DNA from: Sva-07 sp963829585
Lineage (GTDB): Bacteria > Actinomycetota > Acidimicrobiia > Acidimicrobiales > Ilumatobacteraceae
Direction: 5' to 3'
Length of the DNA: 64,000 bases
NCBI GenBank assembly: GCA_963829585.1
Contig: CAWHJD010000016.1
Location: forward strand, 186,001 to 250,000
Shown: positions 46,203 to 54,038 of the stretch, piece after piece
Numbering within the stretch: the stretch's first letter is position 1
How the letters are laid out: the number at the start of each line of letters is the position of its first letter
Position numbers and translations under genes: made by a program
Notes under the pieces: model-generated
Databases searched by the model: none
The model's input: only the letters and a program-made list of their open reading frames with translations
What the model was told of the DNA's origin: nothing

Positions 46203-46817
46203 TCAGGCCGAGATGGCGAGCTGGCAGCTGCGTTTCAGGAGACGCCGACCGGAGGCCTGGACCACCACGCGACGCTCACGGAGGTGTCCATGTCCGTCAC
46301 CGAGCCCCGCCCACTGTGGCGCGTCGGTGTGGAGCACGCCGTCGCACGACATCGCTCCGGGGTCGCCCAGCACGATCGTGACCACGTCACGCTGACGCAG
46401 GCGCACGGTGAGTTTGCGGCTGCCGGCGGCCGACAACTCGCTCGGCACACGCACGAGCAACACATCGAAGCCGTCGGCGGCAGCGGCCACCACCTCGACC
46501 CAGCGTGCCGGGTCGCCGCCGGTACCGACGGCCACGACCCGCTCCAATGGCACACCGAGTTCACTGGCGGCATCGAGCCCGATCGTCGGCAGGTCGACCA
46601 CGGCCATCCACGCCCCGGCGGTGATCGCGGCAGCGACCAGCGCGAGCGCCGTCGAGGTGGCCGCCGGGCCCTGACAGGCAACCGTCCGGCCCCGCACGAG
46701 CCCTCCCTCGGCGAACAATCCGGCGAGTTCGTCGCCCACCGGCATCGTGCGTTCGCGGGCCAGCACCACGGGTGCCACTCGTTCGGTCAGCGCAGCCAGA
46801 TCGACAGCCAGTTCCAT
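46203..46817 (-). CDS. ImuA'-like protein of the mutasome
   Basis: A 204-residue protein with a degenerate RecA-like layout: VARGRTVACQGPAATSTALALVAAAITAGAWMAVVDLPTIGLDAASELGVPLERVVAVG resembles ImuA/ImuA', but the Walker A loop is altered (GPAATSTALA). It lies directly upstream of imuB with a LexA box 13 nt before its ATG, exactly the arrangement of imuA'-imuB cassettes. ImuA' is required for the mutagenic polymerase complex in mycobacteria and is thought to interact with ImuB. Identity is therefore from context plus weak sequence similarity. GDPGAMSCDGVLHTDAPQWAGLG in the C-terminal half fits this family. Confidence 0.8.
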   Translation of the reverse strand: MELAVDLAALTERVAPVVLARERTMPVGDELAGLFAEGGLVRGRTVACQGPAATSTALALVAAAITAGAWMAVVDLPTIGLDAASELGVPLERVVAVGTGGDPARWVEVVAAAADGFDVLLVRVPSELSAAGSRKLTVRLRQRDVVTIVLGDPGAMSCDGVLHTDAPQWAGLGDGHGHLRERRVVVQASGRRLLKRSCQLAISA

Positions 46818-46830
46818 CGCGCCACCCTAC

Positions 46831-46844
46831 CGAACACACGTTCG
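46831..46844. promoter_or_regulatory. LexA (SOS) box upstream of imuA'
   Basis: CGAACACACGTTCG lies 13 nt before the ATG of imuA', identical to the dnaE2 box. Both parts of the mutasome should respond to the same LexA level. Confidence 0.88.
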
Positions 46845-46898
46845 CTCCACCACCGGTCTTTCCGGACCCGACCCCGAAAGACCGGAGCCGGACAGACG

Positions 46899-47753
46899 TC
46901 AGCCGGACAGGGCGTGACGGGTGAGTACCTCGTCCATGTCGAGGCCGGTCGCGGCATAGGCGTCGGCGCCCAGCGTTCGGGCATGGTCGGCATCGACGAC
47001 GGCCCGACCACCGACCACGATCAACACCGAGGGATCGGCGGCGCGAACGGCTGCACAGGCGTCGGCGAGCGATGCCAGATTGTCGGACGACATCGCCGAC
47101 AATCCGACTGCCAGGAGATCAGGCGTTCGGGTGATCACATGAGCGAGCGACTCGCTCGGCACGTCGACGCCGAAATCCGACACCTCCCAACCCCGCAGAC
47201 GCAGGAGATCGCCGAGCATCGCCACCGGCAGCGCGTGGAACTCCCCGGCCGGCGCGCCGAGCGCCACCACGCCGCGCGATCGGCCACGGCGACTGAATCG
47301 CGGACCGATCCGACCGATGATGCGCATCGCGATACCCGTCGCACGGTGCTCGATCGAGATGTCGAGTTCGCCCGCCGCCCATCGCTCACCGATCGCCACC
47401 ATCGCCGGAGTCAGCACGTCGAGATAGATCTCGTCGAGCTCTGCCCCCGCCGCCATCGCCGCCTCGATCACGCTCCACGAGCCAGGAGCATCACCGGCGA
47501 CCAGGCGCGACTCGAGCCGACTCGACCACGGTGCTCGACGGTTGCGCGGGCCACCCTTGCCGGACGGGCCGACCGTTGCCGCGGCGACCTTCGCATCCTC
47601 ACGGAAGCGCTCGACCGCCGAACGCTGCACCTGCCAGACACCACCGGCCTTCGACGCCTCCATCACGCCGAGACGTACGTACCGGTACGCGGTCATGTAG
47701 TGGACGCCGAGCTCGTCGGCCGCTTCTTGGAGTGTGAGTACGGCGTCGGTCAT
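46899..47753 (-). CDS. B12-binding HTH regulator, CarH-like photoreceptor candidate
   Basis: The 284-residue protein has an N-terminal excisionase/MerR-type helix-turn-helix (LTLQEAADELGVHYMTAYRYVRLG, residues 6-29), a helical cap, and a C-terminal B12-binding Rossmann domain (GVVALGAPAGEFHALPVAMLGDLLRLRGWEVSDFG to the end). Trp125 and Glu135-His136 form the W-x9-EH motif of CarH-type light sensors, and His173 in GEFH is the expected lower cobalt ligand; the usual ExHxxG has proline as its last residue. CarH represses carotenoid genes in the dark and releases DNA when light breaks the Co-C bond. Target genes are not adjacent; imuA' starts 82 nt downstream on the same strand. Confidence 0.78.
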   Translation of the reverse strand: MTDAVLTLQEAADELGVHYMTAYRYVRLGVMEASKAGGVWQVQRSAVERFREDAKVAAATVGPSGKGGPRNRRAPWSSRLESRLVAGDAPGSWSVIEAAMAAGAELDEIYLDVLTPAMVAIGERWAAGELDISIEHRATGIAMRIIGRIGPRFSRRGRSRGVVALGAPAGEFHALPVAMLGDLLRLRGWEVSDFGVDVPSESLAHVITRTPDLLAVGLSAMSSDNLASLADACAAVRAADPSVLIVVGGRAVVDADHARTLGADAYAATGLDMDEVLTRHALSG

Positions 47754-47853
47754 CTGAGCCCCCGTTGGCGGCCCGACGCTAGAGGGACGACCCGGGTCGA
47801 CGCCCAATCCTGCCCCGACAACATGGTGTCGAGCAGCGATCGGCTGACCGGGG

Positions 47854-48315
47854 TCAGCTGTTCTTCGCGTTCCAGCGCTCGCGTGCCGAACGGCTGCGAT
47901 CGAGAAGATGGCCCGGCACCCGCTTCACGGCTTCCGACAGCTCGCCGGTCCCACCATCGCTGTCGCCGCTCGGTGCGGCAGTTGCAGCTTCCTCTGGTTG
48001 CACGTCGTCGAACGCCGGCGGCTCGACACCTGGCTTCCAGTACTGGTACAGGTCGCGCACCAGGTCGGACAGGCCTGCGGAATCGTGGCCCTTCGCCAGG
48101 TCGACGGTGATGATGTTGGCGTACACGTGAACCGCAGCGACCTGACCGGTGGCGAACATGCGCCGGGCCAGTTCGTCGGACGGGGTGCTGCCCCAGGCGT
48201 CGTCGACGGAGCTGAAGCGCTCGTGACCCATGCCGGACAGCGTGCGATTGATCTCGAAGCGGACGACTCCGCGTGACGAACTCGGCTTCTCGGTGACGGC
48301 GACCAGCTGACCCAT
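47854..48315 (-). CDS. Nfu N-terminal-like domain protein
   Basis: The 153-residue protein has a first half (GVVRFEINRTLSGMGHERFSSVDDAWGSTPSDELARRMFATGQVAAVHVYANIITVDLAK) resembling the Nfu/NifU N-terminal scaffold domain, which carries no cysteines. The second half is an acidic, low-complexity tail with a basic end (KRVPGHLLDRSRSARERWNAKNS). The cysteine-containing NifU C-terminal domain is absent. So it is unlikely to hold an Fe-S cluster alone. Start: ATG at 48315, 106 nt after the VWA stop. Similar proteins occur in actinobacteria with unknown function. The call is from pattern similarity and is moderate. Confidence 0.6.
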   Translation of the reverse strand: MGQLVAVTEKPSSSRGVVRFEINRTLSGMGHERFSSVDDAWGSTPSDELARRMFATGQVAAVHVYANIITVDLAKGHDSAGLSDLVRDLYQYWKPGVEPPAFDDVQPEEAATAAPSGDSDGGTGELSEAVKRVPGHLLDRSRSARERWNAKNS

Positions 48316-48421
48316 GACTTCCCAAAGCTAGCGCCCCGGCCTGTCGCGCAACCCCATCCGTCGAGTCGGATCGAACCTCCGACGACCGACGCCGAGCGCG
48401 CCCACCGACCGGGATGCTGAT

Positions 48422-49639
48422 TCAGGATCGCGTGAGTGCCGCGGCGAGCACGGCAGGGAATTCGTCGGGTGTTGCCGACATCACGGTCGCCCCCAGTGCG
48501 GCCAGTGCAGCGGCGTGGGCGTGATCGTGCGCCGGTGTCCCTTCGTCACTGAGTGCGAGCAGCACGACCACCTGAGCGCCGGCCCCGATGAGATCGTCGA
48601 CCCGACGATGCATGAGTTCGGCGTTGCCGCCCTCGAACAGGTCGCTCACGAGGAACACCACGCTGTCGCGGGGTCGGTCGACGAGTTGCTGGCAGTACCC
48701 GAGCGCGTTCGCGATGTCGGTCCCGCCACCGAGTTGCACACCGAACAGGACCTCGACCGGATCGTGCAGGAAGGCGGTGAGATCGGTGACCGATGTGTCG
48801 AACACGATGAACGAGGTGCGCAGTGCAGGAATCTGCGCGAGGACCCCACCGAAGAGCGACGCGTACACGACGCTGTCGGCCATCGAACCGGACTGGTCGA
48901 CGGCGATCACCACGTCGCGTGCCAGGCTTCGTTGGCGACGCCCGTGCCCGACGAGGCGTTCGGGCACGAGTGTGCGATGTTCGGGAATCCAGTGACGCAG
49001 GTTGGCCGAGATCGTCATCGGCCAGTCGATGTCGCCGGGGCGCGGTCGACGCGTCCGCGCCGACCGTGCGAGCGCGCCGCGCACGGCCTGGCGGGTCTGG
49101 TCGGTGAGACGCCGCTCGAGATCGTCGAGCACCTTGGCAATCACCTGGCGGGCGGTCGCCCTCGTCTCGTCGGGCAGGTGCCGGTTGAGTTCGACGAGGA
49201 GGGTGACGAGGTGGATGTCGGGTTCGAGGCCGTGGAGCAGTTCCGGTTCGAGGAGCAGCTGGCGCAGGTCGAGCCGCTCGATGGCGTCGCGCTGGAGGAT
49301 CTGCACCACCGGCGTCGGGAAGTAGCGCCGGATGTCGCCGAGCCACCGCACGACACCCGGCTTCGAGCGGCCGAGCCCGCCGGATCGTCCGGCGCGCCGC
49401 CGCGATCCGTCCGGCACGCCTTCGTGATCGTCGCGGTCGTACAGGGCGCCGAGCGCTGCATCGATGCGGACATCGTCGCCCTGAAGACCGCCCGAGGATT
49501 CCCCGCCCGCTCCGGCATCCTCGCCACCGGACCCAGTGGATGATTCCCCCTCTGCAACGTCGTCGGTGGCAGGGCCGAGCAGCATCCGCCAGCGGCGGCG
49601 CCGCTCGGCGTTCGACACCCGGAGCGGTTCGGTCGTCAT
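48422..49639 (-). CDS. VWA domain-containing protein (MoxR cassette)
   Basis: A 405-residue protein. The N-terminal 180 residues are helical and acidic (SSTGSGGEDAGAGGESSGG linker, then RRYFPTPVVQILQRDAIERLDLRQLLLEPELL). The C-terminal half is a von Willebrand A domain with a MIDAS motif DQSGSM (VVIAVDQSGSMADSVVYASLFGG), TDIANALGYCQQL and LVSDLFEGGN. It is the last gene of a five-gene set with a SWIM protein, DUF5691, a MoxR-like ATPase and DUF5682. The start overlaps the DUF5682 stop (ATGA). MoxR-VWA pairs usually work as chaperones that remodel or load cofactors; the client here is unknown. Confidence 0.87.
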   Translation of the reverse strand: MTTEPLRVSNAERRRRWRMLLGPATDDVAEGESSTGSGGEDAGAGGESSGGLQGDDVRIDAALGALYDRDDHEGVPDGSRRRAGRSGGLGRSKPGVVRWLGDIRRYFPTPVVQILQRDAIERLDLRQLLLEPELLHGLEPDIHLVTLLVELNRHLPDETRATARQVIAKVLDDLERRLTDQTRQAVRGALARSARTRRPRPGDIDWPMTISANLRHWIPEHRTLVPERLVGHGRRQRSLARDVVIAVDQSGSMADSVVYASLFGGVLAQIPALRTSFIVFDTSVTDLTAFLHDPVEVLFGVQLGGGTDIANALGYCQQLVDRPRDSVVFLVSDLFEGGNAELMHRRVDDLIGAGAQVVVLLALSDEGTPAHDHAHAAALAALGATVMSATPDEFPAVLAAALTRS

Positions 49640-51876
49640 CCGACGCCGACCTCGGCGGGTCCCTCGACATGGCCGTCGACAGCCAGTCCCAGCATGTGGC
49701 GCACGGTGATCATCGCGGCGTCGGCTCGGCGCGGATCGACGTCGTCGCCGAAGCCGACGGCGTGTTCGACACCGACACCCATCAGCACTGCCATCAACTG
49801 TCGACGCTCGGCGGCCTCGAACGCGCCGAACGTGCGTCGCATCAGCACGATCACCGCATCGAACGCGTCACCCGGCAGCGACGACACCCAGCCGTCGAGC
49901 ACTGCCAGCAGCTCGGCGTCGTGCACGAGCACCGACCCCGATCCGGCGAGGAAGCCCTCGACGAACGCCGCTCCCTTCGCAGGGGCGGTGCCACCCGACA
50001 GCGCTTGCGAGAGCCGCCGCTGGACGACATCGACGGACCACACCCCGGCGTCGTGCAGCAGGCGAGTCGCCCGGCCCTGGACGAGGCCGTGTCCGGCACC
50101 GGCCGTGAGGGCGACCAGGACCGACGGGAGCCCGGTGCGGCGAGCTGGATGGTCGAGGACCGCGAGCGCCGCCTGGAACGCGCTGAGCCGTTCGGCGGTC
50201 GTTGCCGCCGCGTCGTCGTCGAGCTGGCGGGATGCCGACGGCAGCCCGACGAGAATGCGCACGACGATGCCGTCGACGACGTGGCGGAGCGATTCGGCGT
50301 CGGTCCCGCGTACGTCGCCGTACCGCAGTGCTGATGCCAACGACGGAAGTGCGTCGAGCAGCTGGCCGACGTCGGGGTCGGTCGCCGCGAGATGAGCGAG
50401 GCGTCGCACAGCGGGCTCGACGGCGAGCGGGAGTTCGGCGAAGAGCGCCTGTTCGACCACACCGACGAGCTCGGCGATGCCCCCCGACGCGGCCGACCGC
50501 TCGACGAGACGGGCCGTGGCGGCGGCTTCGAGGGTGGTGCCGTAGCCCGCACGTTCGATCAGCCGGATCGACAGGTCGGGATCCCAGCGCACCTCCCACG
50601 TTTCGCGGAACGTGCCGGAGGAGCCCCGACCCTCCACCACGACACCCCATCCGATGCCGAGCGCGAGGAGGCGATGCAGGAGGTGCGACTTGCGTCGTCC
50701 GGTCGGAGCGCGGAGGTCGACCTCGACGGTTCGGGTTTCGGCGCTGACGGGGAGCCGAGCCGACTTCGCCAGCTTGGCGACGTCACGGGCGAGTGGCACC
50801 TGCGGCGCCGCGTCGGGGACCTCACCGATCGCGTCGCCGATGACCAGCTCGCGGCGCACGAGGTCGAGCCCGCCGGTCACTGCGTCGGCGGCGTCGAGCA
50901 CCTCGGCGAGGCCGATGCGCGGTCGCCCTCGCATCGCGGCGAGGGAGGTCGCCAGGCGGGTGCCGGCGATCAATTCGTCGGGTGACGCAGCCCCGCCGCG
51001 GTCACGCACGAGTCGGGCAGCGTCGACGAAGAACCGAACCACACCGTCCTCGCCCGGATGGTCGAACACGTGGCGGTACCACCCAGGGCTGTCGACACCG
51101 GCGCCGTAGCCCGAGCGGGCGGTGAGGCGGCGATGCGTCCACGGCACCCAGGCAATGCCGATCTTCGACCTGGGGATGCCCCGAAGTGTGGCCGCATCGG
51201 TGGACGCGTTCGGCACGGCCGATGCCGTGACCTCGCCGTCGAGGTCGAGTGCGGGGACGTGCCAGGCGCCGCACACCACGGCGATCGTCTGATGACCCTC
51301 ACGGCGTGCCGCCCTGATCGCCCTGCGCATGTGCGCCTCGCGTCGGAGTTCGAGTGGCGCGGCCACGTACCCCTGCCTGGCGGCGGCCATGGCGTCGGCG
51401 ACGGCATCGAATGCCGGGGCGCCATCGCCACGGTGCTCGATGACGTCCTCCCACCAGCGTTCCGGGTCGGGGTCGCCCGCGGCCGCGGCGAGGTCACGGA
51501 TCGGATCGGGCGGCGCGGCGACCTGAAACGCTGGGGTCTGACCCCAGCGTTTCAGGTCGTCGGTGAGGGTGATGGCGAGGGGGAGATCGATGGCGTGGAC
51601 CGCGATGTCGTGGGCATTCGCCCAGGCGATCGCGTTCCACTCCGGGCTGAACGACGCGAGCGGCGCGAATGCGGCACGGGCCGGTTCGGCCACGACCCAG
51701 CCGAGGAGAGCGACCGGCGGCACCAGGTCGCCGTGGCCCACCCATCGCAGCCCCGCTTCGACATCGGCGGGGAGCTCCACGAGCACCACGTCGGGTTGCA
51801 GTTCGTCGAGCGCGCTCAACACCGAGCGCGCCGAGCCCGGGCCGTGGTGCCGGATGCCGAGCAGGTGCAGGCTCAC
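49636..51876 (-). CDS. DUF5682 family protein
   Basis: A 746-residue soluble protein from the GTG at 51876. It starts MSLHLLGIRHHGPGSARSVLSALDELQPDVVLVELPADVE, a pattern (xRHHGPGSA, then VLVELP) reminiscent of the TraB/EreA/ChaN superfamily of metal-dependent enzymes or haem binders; that relationship is my inference. A second histidine block (VVCGAWHVPAL) would complete such a site. The C-terminal two thirds are helical (YGTTLEAAATARLVERSAASGGIAELV, SLPGDAFDAVIVLMRRTFGAFEAAERR). Residues about 106-119 are encoded within a perfect 41-bp palindrome. Conserved with the neighbouring MoxR/VWA/SWIM genes; function unknown. Confidence 0.8.
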   Translation of the reverse strand: MSLHLLGIRHHGPGSARSVLSALDELQPDVVLVELPADVEAGLRWVGHGDLVPPVALLGWVVAEPARAAFAPLASFSPEWNAIAWANAHDIAVHAIDLPLAITLTDDLKRWGQTPAFQVAAPPDPIRDLAAAAGDPDPERWWEDVIEHRGDGAPAFDAVADAMAAARQGYVAAPLELRREAHMRRAIRAARREGHQTIAVVCGAWHVPALDLDGEVTASAVPNASTDAATLRGIPRSKIGIAWVPWTHRRLTARSGYGAGVDSPGWYRHVFDHPGEDGVVRFFVDAARLVRDRGGAASPDELIAGTRLATSLAAMRGRPRIGLAEVLDAADAVTGGLDLVRRELVIGDAIGEVPDAAPQVPLARDVAKLAKSARLPVSAETRTVEVDLRAPTGRRKSHLLHRLLALGIGWGVVVEGRGSSGTFRETWEVRWDPDLSIRLIERAGYGTTLEAAATARLVERSAASGGIAELVGVVEQALFAELPLAVEPAVRRLAHLAATDPDVGQLLDALPSLASALRYGDVRGTDAESLRHVVDGIVVRILVGLPSASRQLDDDAAATTAERLSAFQAALAVLDHPARRTGLPSVLVALTAGAGHGLVQGRATRLLHDAGVWSVDVVQRRLSQALSGGTAPAKGAAFVEGFLAGSGSVLVHDAELLAVLDGWVSSLPGDAFDAVIVLMRRTFGAFEAAERRQLMAVLMGVGVEHAVGFGDDVDPRRADAAMITVRHMLGLAVDGHVEGPAEVGVG
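51519..51559. repeat. Perfect 41-bp palindrome inside the DUF5682 gene
   Basis: The arm CGACCTGAAACGCTGGGGTC (51519-51538) and its exact reverse complement (51540-51559) are separated by a single T. It lies in coding DNA and encodes DDLKRWGQTPAFQVA. No sequence in the rest of the window forms such a long perfect palindrome. It may be an inserted REP-like element. Confidence 0.9.
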
Positions 51877-51886
51877 GGACGCTCGC

Positions 51887-52990
51887 TCACACGTCGAGGC
51901 TGCGGCAGGCGTCGTAGAAGTCGCCCCACCCGGCACGGTCGCGCACCACCGCTTCGAGGTACTCGCGCCACGCCACCGTGTCGTGCAGCGGATCGCTGAC
52001 GACGGCGCCGATGATGCCGGCCGCCACATCGGTGGGTCGGAGTTCGCCGTCGCCGAAGTGGGCGGCCAGGGCGAGGCCGTTGGTGACGACCGAGATCGCC
52101 TCGGCGGTCGACAGGGTGCCCGTCGGCACCTTCAGGCTGATCCGCTCGTCCTCGGTCAGACCCGAGCGCAACTCGCGGAACACGGTGACGACCCGGCGGA
52201 TCTCGTCGGCCGCAGCGGGAACCGCGGGCAGTGCGAGCGCCACGCCGAGTTCGTCGACGCGGCGCCGCACGATGTCGATCTCCTCCTGGACGGTGGCCGG
52301 CAGCGGCAGCACGACGGTGTTGAACCGACGCCGCAGTGCGCTCGAGAGGTCGTTGACGCCGCGGTCGCGGTCGTTCGCCGTGGCGATGACGTTGAACCCA
52401 CGGATCGCGGCGATCTCCGTGTCGAGCTCGGGGATCGGCAGCACCTTCTCGGACAGCACCGTGACGAGCGCGTCCTGCACCTCCGGAGGCATGCGGGTGA
52501 GTTCCTCGACGCGCACGATCGCGCCGCGTTCCATGCCCCGGTAGATCGGGCCGGGAACCAGTGCGGCGGTGCTCGGCCCCTCGGCAAGGAGCCGGGCGTA
52601 GTTCCACCCGTAGCGCAGGGTCTCCTCCGTGGTGCCCGCGGTGCCCTGCACGAGCAGCGTCGAGTCGCCGCTGATCGCCGCGGCAAGGTGTTCACTCACC
52701 CAGGTCTTGGCCGTTCCGGGCACGCCGAGCAGGAGCAGCGCACGGTCGGTGGCGAGCGTTGCCACCGCGATCTCGACGAGGCGCTGCTGGCCGACGTACT
52801 TGGGAGCGATGACCGTGCCGTCACTCAGTTCACCACCGAGGAGGTAGCGGACCACGGCCCAGGGCGACAGATGCCAGCCCGGGGGGCGCTCGCGGTCGTC
52901 GAGCGCAGCGAGCGCCGCGAGTTCGGTCGCGTACTGATCCTCGGCGTGCGGTCGCAGCACCTCGCCGGACGGCTGTTGCGGTGTGCTCAT
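51887..52990 (-). CDS. MoxR-like AAA+ ATPase
   Basis: A 367-residue AAA+ protein. Walker A is GVPGTAKTW (near residue 95), Walker B/sensor region MERGAIVRVEELTRMPPEVQDALVTVLSEK, sensor 1 VIATANDRDRGVNDLSSALRRRFN with the arginine finger after it, then a C-terminal lid. Start at the ATG at 52990. The lysine of Walker A is preceded by alanine (GTAKT) as in other MoxR members. MoxR-family ATPases pair with VWA proteins to remodel targets such as metal-dependent enzymes. It ends 10 nt before the DUF5682 start and 134 nt after the DUF5691 stop. Acts in the cytoplasm; target unknown. Confidence 0.9.
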   Translation of the reverse strand: MSTPQQPSGEVLRPHAEDQYATELAALAALDDRERPPGWHLSPWAVVRYLLGGELSDGTVIAPKYVGQQRLVEIAVATLATDRALLLLGVPGTAKTWVSEHLAAAISGDSTLLVQGTAGTTEETLRYGWNYARLLAEGPSTAALVPGPIYRGMERGAIVRVEELTRMPPEVQDALVTVLSEKVLPIPELDTEIAAIRGFNVIATANDRDRGVNDLSSALRRRFNTVVLPLPATVQEEIDIVRRRVDELGVALALPAVPAAADEIRRVVTVFRELRSGLTEDERISLKVPTGTLSTAEAISVVTNGLALAAHFGDGELRPTDVAAGIIGAVVSDPLHDTVAWREYLEAVVRDRAGWGDFYDACRSLDV

Positions 52991-53124
52991 CGCCGACGAC
53001 GTTACCCAGGGGCTGTCACAGCCTGCTCGCCGCCTGTTCCCGATGCCTTCCCAGAACTCAGCGTCAGCACATACATCGCAACTCGACATCGTCGCTGACA
53101 CTGAACGCTTGAGCGGTCGAAGGC

Positions 53125-53905
53125 TCAACGAAGTTCGTCGAGCATGCGCCGGCGGGTGAGCGCCAGGTCGGCCAGCACCGACGCCAGGCCGTACCCCGAC
53201 GAGGTCGCCGGAACGGCCGCGAGGGACGACTCGATCGCGGCAAGTGACTCCGGCGGGACCCGGGCGATCAGGTTCACCATGACGGCGCGGTGGGGTGCGC
53301 CGAGTCGAGCTCCGACGATCAGGTCGGTGAGCGTCGTGCCGATGTCCGTGGGAGCGCCCAGCAGGTCGATCAGGTCGGGCGGGATCGGGAGGTCGGGGAG
53401 CTCACCGAGCGCCTCGGGATCGACGGCGCCTCCCCTCGAGCGGGACTCGAGTTCGGGGAGGTGCGACACGAGCCAGGTGCCCAGCGGCCCGCAGGCGACC
53501 TCGGCACACGCTCGGCGAACCGGATCGGACCGGTGCCGCCACAGCACAGCGGGGACGAGCTCGGGTGCGACACGCCACCCGTTCGTGATGAGCGTGAGCA
53601 TCCATTCGTCCTCGAGCACGGGCCACGACGATCGTGACGTGATGCCACCGCTCGACCGCAGCCGGCACGCACTCCGGACGATCGTCGGAGGTCGGCCCGG
53701 CGAGTCGATCGACGGGCGGGCCCGGGAGCACGCCGGCGCGTCGCACCGCGGTGCACGCAGCGACCTGGGCGAGCATCCGCTCGGACGGCGTCGAACGCAG
53801 GGTGTCGGCGACCAGGTCGTCGAACGGCCCCGACGGAGGATCACGACGGTCCGTGCCGAGCATCGCCGTCGTCACCAGCTCCCGCCAGTGCTCCGCCATC
53901 GTCAT
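53125..53905 (-). CDS. DUF5691 family protein (one frameshift)
   Basis: Reconstructed as about 260 residues. From the ATG at 53905: MTMAEHWRELVTTAMLGTDRRDPPSGPFDDLVADTLRSTPSERMLAQVAACTAVRRAGVLPGPP, then a frame change near 53640 to WPVLEDEWMLTLITNGWRVAPELVPAVLWRHRSDPVRRACAEVACGPLGTWLVSHLPELE. The two halves match the layout of DUF5691 proteins, which are always found near SWIM and MoxR genes. A shorter frame could start at the next ATG. No catalytic motif is visible; largely helical. Function unknown. Confidence 0.7.
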
Positions 53906-54038
53906 GCGGCGCTCCACCCCTCCCCCTCACCCTCACCCAACCGTTTGCGTGACACTTCCGTCGGGACGGCCCAACAGAACTGCAACGCAAACCGGATTCT
54001 GGCGGGGGTGGGCGGGGTCACGCGGGCGGCGGGCGGGG

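Noticed and set aside
53939..53997. Inverted repeat CCGTTTGCGT / AACGCAAACCGG between the SWIM and DUF5691 genes as an operator
   Set aside because: The arms match over about 9 bases but are 36 nt apart and inside an operon; too weak to claim.
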